A stretch of DNA of 64,000 bases, taken from NCBI GenBank assembly GCA_001792895.1, contig MARA01000006.1, positions 620,001 through 684,000 of the forward strand, read 5' to 3'. How positions within the stretch are numbered: position 1 is the first letter of the stretch; each line of letters begins with the position of its first letter. This document shows, piece after piece, positions 56,501 through 64,000 of this stretch. The DNA is from Lentinus brumalis (taxonomy: Eukaryota > Basidiomycota > Agaricomycetes > Polyporales > Polyporaceae). The position numbers and the translations under genes are program-made. The notes under the pieces are model-generated. The model saw nothing but the letters and a program-made list of their open reading frames with translations, was not told where the DNA came from and searched no databases.

Positions 56501-56829
56501 GGTTACGAACGGCATACACGCCAGTCAGTGTGCTAACAATGATCTGCCATGGGGTGTATTGCTCTTGTGGCGGAGTCAGGTCTGCTGTAGTGAACGGGAA
56601 CGCCAACACGCACTAAGAGCCCTGTTTGCTCGCCTTATCCATAGCAGCCTGGGTCCACTGGGATCTCCGCGCAAAACGCGCCAAAACCAGAAGATGATAA
56701 CCAGAACCACCTGTAGACGAAGGAAGCCATACCGTGGTCAGCGTCTCGTCTGTGAACTCTGCACCCAGCACGACGCACCTGGGTCCTCCTCCAACTGATG
56801 CTTGGCCGTCCCAGCAGATGGTCTATCAT
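53576..56829 (-). CDS. Membrane-anchored alpha/beta-hydrolase (HSL/GDSAG-type esterase)
   Basis: Predicted carboxylester or sterol-ester/acylglycerol hydrolase of the hormone-sensitive-lipase group. The N-terminus starts MIDHLLGRPSISWRRTQ, then a hydrophobic stretch VVLVIIFWFWRVLRG and a second apolar region near YTPWQIIVSTLTGVYAVRN, suggesting a membrane anchor. The oxyanion motif is LDFPGGGFVSM (PGGG in place of the common HGGG). The nucleophile elbow GDSAG is assembled across an intron near 55490-55545. Asp in MTCGEKDPFVDD and His in SEWSHGYLQ complete the triad. A Ser-rich, probably disordered C-terminal extension of about 200 residues ends at TAG 53576-53578. The join between the hydrophobic exon and TDLTPPQEQY would need a 29-bp intron, so that part of the model is uncertain. 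Confidence 0.82.
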
Positions 56830-57289
56830 GGCCAGGTGGTAGTGAGAGGAAGAGGTGTGGATGAGACCGTTGTTCGCTCGAGGTCAGCTTGTGTCAGGTC
56901 TGGCATGTGATTGCTCCAGCAACGAGCTGTGTATCGACCAGTTCGGGCATGGCGTCACATTGCACGCAGACGCCGGTGCGCGCTGTCCGCCAGTGAGCCG
57001 CTCGTCCAGCCAGGCCTGGTTAGCCACCGAGTAGTTCAGACAGGACGTGACGGTGCAGGAACTTGCACAGAGAACATCGTGGCGTAGCGGAAAGAGGTGT
57101 CCGTGCGCGTCGTCCAATGAAAGCCATCGCCCTCCCCGAACGCCTTCGCTTAGCCTTATCTCCCACGTTCCCCATCGCGATCGGAATCTGGGAACCCTCC
57201 TGCCTCGGCCTCGGAGATGGCTCGCGCGAGATACAGCAGGTGGCGCTGCATACAGCAGTGCTCACTCCTCTCCTTGACTGCGTACCACC
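56830..57289. promoter_or_regulatory. Divergent promoter (esterase / allantoicase) with GATA-factor sites
   Basis: 460 bp. A consensus nitrogen GATA-factor site, GATAAG, lies on the minus strand at 57155-57160, about 130 bp from the allantoicase ATG. A second HGATAR match, TGATAG (minus strand), lies at 56823-56828 over the esterase start. Regulation of ureide-degrading genes by GATA factors is well known in fungi; binding here is inference. Confidence 0.4.
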
Positions 57290-59782
57290 ATGGCCTGCAC
57301 GCGCATCCCGCTGGACGCCTTCAAGGACACATTCTCCACGGCCATCGGTGAGTCGCGCCCGTCGATAGCGGAGTTGTGCACATTCGAGTCATCCGCCATC
57401 CCGCGACGGGTGTCTCAGAACTATCGAGCGTCGCTCTCGGCGGAGAAGTCACCTCCGTATCGGACGAATTCTTCGCGGAGGCTTTTCACCTCCTTCTAGT
57501 CGAGGTACGGTCCATACGTCGACTGACACGGCATGCCGCGATGGGCGGACTGATGTCTGTCTCAGCCTGCCCCCAGCCTCAAAGGCCAGTTCGGTCCCAA
57601 AGGCGCACTATTCAGCGGCTGGGAGTCTCGCAGGCACAATCCGACTTATGACTGGTAGGCGACGTCTTGGCAGGTCTCTACATGTCTCTTCAGCGATGGA
57701 TGACATTGGCTAGGTGCATAATAAAGCTCGGCACCACCGGATCGATAAGTGGCTTCGACATAGACACCAGTCATTTCAACGGTATGTGGTTGGCATCAGC
57801 CAATCATTGGGATAAACCACTGAATCTGACTGCGGGATCGGCAGGAAACGAGGCACCGCAAGTATCAGTTGACATCCTGTACTCTCCTGACGGCTCCGCG
57901 CCTCAGGCAGACGACCCCAGGGTGAGTCACTCTTCGTCCATGCGCCTTCGGACATCGGACCACGTCCTTCTGACACTTGGCGTCCGCGCTAGTGGAAGGA
58001 ATTGCTGCCCAGAGTGGACCTCGGTCCCAGCTCGAGGCATCTGTTCACTGTCCCTCCATCTGAGGGCGTAAACTATGTCAAGCTGAACATGTATCCGGAC
58101 GGCGGCATCGTGAGTACGAGAATACCATCACGGTCACTGATAGTTGTCTCAAATGTCTCGGTCTCATGGCAAGGCGCGCTTCCGTGTATACGGCCTTGTC
58201 TCACCAGTCTTCCCCTCGGACACCTCAGTCTCATTTGATCTGGCCCACGTCTTCTCCGGAGGCCGCGTCGTATACACTTCCGATCAGCATTTCGGCGTCG
58301 GCTCCAACCTTATCCTCTCGGGAAGAGGTATGCCAAAGCCCCCGTGAGCATCGCGCGGTGGTGTCATCCCGTTTCTGATCCTTCATCCGCAGGCAAAGAT
58401 ATGGGGGATGGCTGGGAAACGAAGCGTAGCCGTGCCGCCGGTCACAAGGATTGGGCTATCATCAAACTGTAAGTCATCTCGTGTGCTGGGGCGAGACAAT
58501 CTTAGGCTGACGTTCGTATCGCACCGCATTGTCGACACTACTCTGCTCAACCATTCGCATCCGGGCTAGAGGAGACGCTGGGTACCTTTCCCAGGTCGAG
58601 ATCGACACCGCACACTTCAAGGGCAACTTCCCCGAATCTTGCGAGCTCCACGCCGTGCACAGCACCAAGCTTGTGCCCGATGTATCGAACGAGAACTGGA
58701 CGCTAGTTCTTCCCCGTACGAAGCTCGGTCCGCACAGGCAGCACTTCTTCCAGCTCGAGAACGTCGCCGGGACCCCGTACACGCATGTCAAGATTACCAT
58801 CTATCCTGATGGTGGCATCAAGCGCGTGCGCGTCTTGGGCCAGCGAGCAGTAGACTCCATCAACAAGGACAGCGATCGCGCAGCCACCTCGAACGTAAAT
58901 GAGATCGCAGGTGATGGCGGGAGCAGTGCTGCCCCTCACGAGCCCGCTCTGCACCCAGGGCGCTCGGGACTCGGGCCCATCATCCCTGCCCTCCCACTAA
59001 CCGCGGAGGCCTTCTCTCCGTTCGGAAAGGTCGTGCAGGCATATGCGGACATCAACGCGGTGCCGAATCCGCGTCATACCAAGGTGACGGGTGCAAACCA
59101 GGGCACGGCCACAAAGTTCCACAAGCTCGCACTTCTCGAGGCCTCATACCCGCCGGAGTCAGCGGCTACCACAGGCCTGTCGGTCTACCGGTGCAAGCCC
59201 ATTGCCGTGAGACCCGGTGGCGAGTGGGAGGTGAAGGTCCTCGAGCGCCACCCATGCACGAACCAGGCTTTTGTTCCCATGGGAGGCGGCGTCGGCCTTG
59301 GGGACGCGCTGGAAGAGCCTGGAAGCGCGTATCTCGTGATCGTGGCGAAGAACGGGGCGGACGACAAGCCCGATCTGGCGAGCATGCGTGCCTTCATCGC
59401 GTCCGCTGGGCAGGCCATCGTTTACGACACGGGCATCTGGCGTGAGCATCATTCTACCTCTCCTCGTTCCTCTGATGCGTACGATTTGCGCCCATCGCTG
59501 ACCCTCGCCGTGTCTTCTTCCCCTTGCTACCAGATCACCCGATGGCGGTCCTGCACAAGGTGAGAAGCGCAGCATTCGATTGTGGCTACCGCACGATGCT
59601 GCTGCTGATGGCATTTTGCACGGATGACGGTTTGCTGACTGCCCTTTGGAACAATTCATACCCCGCAGACGATGGACTTCACCTGCGTGGAGACCCAGAT
59701 TGGCAACGGTGACAGGCTCGACTGCGAGGTCGTTGATCTCGACGGTTCTGCGGGTTTCTACCGCGTACAGATACCCATCTGA
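57290..59782 (+). CDS. DAL2-DAL3: Bifunctional allantoicase / ureidoglycolate lyase
   Basis: Two consecutive steps of purine-nitrogen salvage in one protein: allantoate to ureidoglycolate and urea, then ureidoglycolate to glyoxylate and urea. The allantoicase part starts [19 protein letters not shown] and has both repeated jelly-roll domains: repeat 1 [46 protein letters not shown]; repeat 2 [54 protein letters not shown] short Ser/Ala linker (residues after [12 protein letters not shown]) joins the lyase part: [68 protein letters not shown]. It ends YRVQIPI at TGA 59780-59782. The fusion lies within a single long exon (58529-59440), so it cannot be an artefact of joining two genes. About ten exons. 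Confidence 0.93.
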
Positions 59783-61224
59783 AAGGATGACGTTGGCCAG
59801 TGATCAAGGGTCAACTCGCCGCGTCCTCGACGTATACGCACAGAATACCCATGTTCACACCATGATATGACTGCACAGCCCAAATTGATGCAGTGAGGTT
59901 ACTATTCGAACTTGGGCTACATTCCCGTGTCCGTTAGCAGCACGGTTGATGCGCCAGAATGAATGTCGTACCCAGTGCCAAATGATGCCTTGCGCCGTGT
60001 AGCTTACGACTCCTCGGATTCCGCCTGGACTCCGGGGTCCTCGTCGACGTCGAGGCACGCGAATATGGACGGGGCACAGCTTTTACTCCCCTTCTTGATG
60101 AGTGCAGTGCGGTGATCGACAGACTGTTGCCCAGTGCTCCCCGACGAGCTGAGCGCTGGATTCATAATACGTATCTCGATCTGGCTGCAACCGGGTGTAA
60201 TTTCCCAGATGAATTCGAACCTCTGCACGACACCACGGGTCACTGAGTGGCGCAATTTGGCTGCCGCATGTCCTGTGTATTACTCCCGGCGGCAGTCTCT
60301 GCTGTGGTGGCCTGCGCATGCTTCTTCGGGTAAGACTCAGATTGCACTGCACTCAGCAGTGCGACCTTGACGATGCGCCTAGTGCTGAGGGCTCCTGCGC
60401 AAGCTGACAGAAGACTGCGCCCAGTCAAGCTGAGACACTACGTGGCGCTCGGCAGCTGCAGCTTTGCTACTGGCATGCATCAGCAGGACGGTGTGCTAGT
60501 CAGTGCGACTGCATCCGAGTCCCGAGGACGGGTCGCTGCGGCCCTTCGTAACTCGGGAGCTCCTTCGCAGTGTGAGTCTGCATCGAGACAACCACTGCGG
60601 ATACCGAAGACCAGGCTGATAAATGAATGAGACACGAGGATCGGATTACTCACTGCCATTGGTACCTAGTAGGATGACTCGCCACGGGTACTATTGAACC
60701 GGTGTGTTTAGTGGCCGCTAGAGTCGATGGCATTGAGGAGCATTAGCTCGCAGTCAGTGATTCAGCTCGGTGCCGTGTTTTGGTATGCTAATACTTAGCC
60801 TCAACTCGAATCCCGACACTGGAGCCAGGAGTCTGAATATTGATCCTTGGTAACGCAGGACTTGGTCGTAATGGAGACGAGACATTTCATGGACTTGCCA
60901 TTTGCGATTGTGTAGGCTCGATTACAATTGCAAGTCAAGCTCGGACTTCAAAACCTCAAACCACAGGCAGTGGCAGGCGTCGCTAGCCACGTGTTAGCCA
61001 CGAGGCTACTACAATTGCGATCGCCGATCGCAAGATTGGGTGATCGACCAAGAAAGGAAGGCGTTCCTGCAAATTGCCTGCAGTTCGGAGTCTGGACAAG
61101 TTTTGCAAGCTCTTGTACTTGTACTATCACTTGCATTGAAGAAGGAAAAGAGACTGTGTAGGTGCTGCGTACAATGCGTCTATAGCATCTGCTAATTGAG
61201 CTTCTTCGGGTAGTGTACTCTACA
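59783..61224. other. Intergenic region with a possible exon-like frame
   Basis: 1.4 kb. The minus strand at 60004-60235 reads RFEFIWEITPGCSQIEIRIM followed by a Ser/Gly-rich segment and the end AESEES at TAA, preceded by a good acceptor-like TGTCGTGCAG. I could not find a matching upstream exon, so it is not called as a gene. The rest has no features. The right end holds the MRI1 promoter. Confidence 0.35.
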
Positions 61225-62738
61225 ATGGTGACTGGACTCACTTCCATCCGGACCAGCGAGGGCAAGCTGGAGATTGTCAACCAGCTCCTGCTGCCACACA
61301 CCGTCGAGTTCATTGAGATCAAGACCATCGATGACGCATACGACGCTATCAAGTCGATGAAGGTGTTGTGCCGTTCGTCTCTTGGGCGTCAGCATGCTCG
61401 CTCACAGGCGATTCACCCCAGATCCGTGGCGCACCCGCAATCGCGTCCTTGGCTGCGCTGGCCGTAGCGGACTACCTCACCAAAGCACTGGAAAGTCCCA
61501 CAGCACCAGTATGGTTCGAGTCAACAGCCGCATTCAAGGAGCACACAGAAGCCATCCTCGCCCATCTCTTCACCGCCCGCCCGACGGCAGTCAACCTCGG
61601 CGCCGCCACCCGCAGACTATCGAAGAAGCTCGCTGCGTTGATAGAAGCCGGGAAGGACGTCCGCGCGATCGCGCAGGATCTCATCGCCGAGGCGAAGGAG
61701 ATCGACGCGGAGGACGTCGGCAGGAACAAGCTCATGGCGAAGTGGGGCGCGGAATGGCTCGTCGAGCAGGTGAAGAACGCGGGCGGGAGCGGCGATAACT
61801 TGAACGTGATGACGGTTTGCAACACGGGCTCGCTTGCGACTTCGGTCAGTGGCACCTTCAATGGTGGCGGAGGGGTGGTGTTGTTGTGGCTGACTTTGCG
61901 CACTAGGGATATGGCACTGCCCTCGGGTTGATTACGCACCTGCATGAGACAGGGAAGCTACAGCGGGCATTCTTCACACAGTCGACGCCATACCACCAGG
62001 GTTCGCGGTGAGTGGCAGTTCCAAGCGTCGGGCTGTGGACGAAGCTCACCCTGCCGTGTAAATCAGGTTGACCGCATTTGAGCTGCAGTCGCTAAAGATT
62101 CCGTCGACCATGCTTTGCGACAGCATGGTTGGCTCTCTGTTCCAGCACCATCAGATTCACGGAATAGGTGAGGATTAAGGCCACTCACATGTGGAGAGGG
62201 CATAGATTTACCAAGGCGATAGCTGTCGGCGCGGATCGAATCGCTCGCAACGGTGACACAGCAAACAAGGTAAGCTGGGAGGATACGGCGGGATCATCGA
62301 ACCTTGACTATTGTGCATGCCAGATTGGAACCTACAACGCAGCAGTATTAGCCGCACGCCACGGCATCCCGTTCATCGTGGTCGCTCCCGTGAGCACGGT
62401 CGACCTGGAAATAGCGGACGGTAGCAGGTGGGCAGAGTCTGATCTGCTCTCAGACTAAGAACGTGCTGATCTTATATACTGTTCGCAGCATCCCGATCGA
62501 ACAGCGCCCGGCAATCGAAGCATGTCTGGTGCGAGGTGCGCTGTTCCCAACGGTGCTGAACGCGGACGGAGTGAAGGAGCAGGCGACGGTGATGGTTACG
62601 CCCGAGGGGCTGGAGGGGGTGTACAACCCGAGTTTCGACGTGACGCCTGCGAGCCTGATCACCGCCATCGTGACCGAGAAGGGTGTTGCGGTCAAGAAGG
62701 CGGGAGAAGATGCGTTCGACTTGACGCCGATAGTCTGA
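61225..62738 (+). CDS. MRI1: Methylthioribose-1-phosphate isomerase (methionine salvage)
   Basis: Converts 5-methylthioribose-1-phosphate to 5-methylthioribulose-1-phosphate. The protein belongs to the eIF2B-alpha-like fold. The start [20 protein letters not shown] is typical. Then come [20 protein letters not shown] (joined across an intron), [11 protein letters not shown], the catalytic-Cys block [35 protein letters not shown], and the Asp of CDSMVGSL. The metal/phosphate loop [19 protein letters not shown] is also split by an intron. The end is a [16 protein letters not shown] stretch, [17 protein letters not shown] and [17 protein letters not shown], finishing at TGA 62736-62738. About seven exons. 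Catalytic residues appear intact. Confidence 0.95.
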
Positions 62739-63417
62739 TAGCCTCGCGTTGGGGCTACTGCGCTTCGCGGGCCTCCGACTGTATTATATAGAGGGTTCTC
62801 CCGCCCCGTTAGCTCCTGCTAGCTCCCCTCTTGCTGCTATGCGACCTGCTTCACCCCCTCCGGCTGTTCCCCGCCGCTCCCGACGCATGGATCGCAGAAC
62901 CCTGGAGGCGAGTTTGCCGACCGGCATCAGTCTCGAGTAGTCGCGGCGAGCTTGGCGTTGGGCGGCTGATGTCGATGCTTCCTCCTGCTTGACATTGCAC
63001 AGGACAATGAGACGCCATCGCGGTTGCTGCCTGTCTGAACAGGATCAAGATCACGACTGGGCGACATCGGGAGCCACAGGCCCCGAGGACGGCGTACGAG
63101 CCCGGGCTGTGAGTTGCGGGCAGGAGGCCACCGTCCCAAGCAGCAGCCCGGTCTGAATAACAATCAGCTCGGCTTGGGTAGCGACCTGTAGCGACGGGCG
63201 CGATTGGCTGGGGCGGGAGAACGGAATGCACAGACGTCCCAAGCACACGCGCGTGGCCCGCTTCGATCGACTGTCGAGTAACTGTGTAGCCGCTCCGCTT
63301 TATGTCGCCCTAGTTTCTCCTTCCCTCCGCCTTCTCTTTCTCTCCCCGTCTCCCGCCTCCCCCTCTCCCTTCGCCCACCACCGCCGACCCTACGTCGTAC
63401 ACAACGAGCTCGTCCTA
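62739..63417. promoter_or_regulatory. Promoter region of the secreted-protein gene
   Basis: 679 bp. The last 130 bp before the ATG are strongly pyrimidine-rich (CTTCTCTTTCTCTCC type), as is usual near transcription starts of highly expressed fungal genes. No TATA box is obvious. Confidence 0.4.
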
Positions 63418-64000
63418 ATGAAGCTGTCCGCTCCTTTCGTAATTATTCTCGCCACCGCCCTCGGCGTCGTCGAGGCCTCCAGCCATGATGGCCTCTCCGG
63501 ACGCATGGCCCGTCACCACAACGTCAACGTTGCCCGCGACGACACTGTCGCCCGCCGTGCCGCGACAGGCAAGCGCTGCAAGGCTCGCACCAGCACTGTG
63601 AGTTGTTCTTCTTTTCCCGCGAGGAAGCAAGTTTTCGGTTCGGGCGCGGCCTGACCCTGCAAATCAGCTTGCTTCGACCTCGACCTCGACCTCCACCCAG
63701 CACTCCACTTCTTCGCACAAGGCCACCTCCACGAAGAAGGCGGCGCCTACTGCGCTGACCACGGACAAGGACGACAACAAGAGCGAGTCCTCGGGCGGTG
63801 GCAACAAGCCCATCGGCAACGTGAGCGGACTCATCCGCATCACCGACTCTTCCTGCGGCAGCCCCGGTGCTACCCGTACGTCATCAAACCCCGCAGACGT
63901 GTTGTGTATGCACCTGCTGATCTGGGATTACAGAGGACATCACCGCCACCCACGGTCCCAATGGCAACATCGACTGGTTCAACTGTGGCGTCGATGCTGG
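63418..64000 (+). CDS. Secreted protein, 5' part only; possibly lysozyme-like (GH23-type)
   Basis: Starts MKLSAPFVIILATALGVVEA, a clear signal peptide. A short basic propeptide-like stretch follows (MARHHNVNVARDDTVARRAA, possible dibasic cleavage sites), then a Thr/Ser/Lys-rich linker (STSTSTSTQHSTSSHKATS) likely to be O-glycosylated. The first part of a folded domain is GLIRITDSSCGSPGAT, then QDITATHGPNGNIDWFNCGV. Exons: 63418-63597, 63668-63875, 63934 onward; the gene runs off the window. From memory, the NGNIDWFNCGV pattern occurs in basidiomycete secreted proteins carrying a lytic-transglycosylase/lysozyme-like domain, but the catalytic part is not in view. Confidence 0.75.

Noticed and set aside
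1..64000. CRISPR array, prophage, toxin-antitoxin or biosynthetic cluster
   Set aside because: No regularly spaced repeats, phage genes or clustered core enzymes were seen; the window is eukaryotic.

Overview
The window is nuclear DNA of a filamentous basidiomycete, most likely an Agaricomycete. The genes carry many short introns (about 40-75 bp, GT..AG, CTGAC/CTGAT-like branch points), the DNA is GC-rich, and the best-conserved proteins are fungal in type. These include Zn(II)2Cys6 and C2H2 regulators, Hal2, Pex5, an Mkk1/2-type MAP kinase kinase, and an allantoicase fused to ureidoglycolate lyase. I cannot name the species. Eukaryotic CDS spans below run from start codon to stop codon and include introns.

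Layout. 1-2207 has no recognisable gene. 2208-7494 is a complete Ty1/copia LTR retrotransposon on the minus strand: two 328-bp LTRs that read as identical, a 5-bp target duplication, one uninterrupted 1,490-codon gag-pol frame, a polypurine tract, and a primer site matching the anticodon arm of initiator tRNA-Met. 7786-11102 (-) is a Zn2Cys6 regulator. 11103-18136 is a 7-kb stretch without a recognisable gene. 18137-35166 is a compact housekeeping block: 2-methylcitrate dehydratase (-), SNAPC3 (+), TFIIH Tfb4 (+), taspase-like Ntn hydrolase (-), U2SURP/SR140-like splicing factor (+), a small cysteine-containing protein (-), Hal2 nucleotidase (-) and RNase H2 subunit B (+). 35414-40494 holds a large disordered protein and a MAP kinase kinase of the cell-wall-integrity type. 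An intron-containing tRNA-Leu(UAG) follows at 40837-40928. 41892-46895 (-) is an aldo-keto reductase and the peroxisomal receptor Pex5. 46896-50838 is gene-poor apart from one puzzling 446-codon frame. 50839-52219 (-) is a C2H2 zinc-finger gene whose first finger is split by a frameshift. 53576-56829 (-) is a membrane-anchored HSL-type esterase. 57290-59782 (+) is a bifunctional allantoicase/ureidoglycolate lyase, 61225-62738 (+) is methylthioribose-1-phosphate isomerase, and 63418 to the end (+) is the start of a secreted protein.

The genes do not form one pathway. Several serve nucleic-acid metabolism (SNAPC3, Tfb4, U2SURP, RNase H2B) and several serve intermediary metabolism (propionate, sulfur/PAP, purine nitrogen, methionine salvage). 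I see no CRISPR, phage or biosynthetic cluster. The least ordinary features are the half-tRNA-primed young copia element, the fused ureide-degrading enzyme, the RS-rich insert and acidic repeat in the U2SURP homologue, the broken C2H2 gene, and the two long gene-poor intervals.
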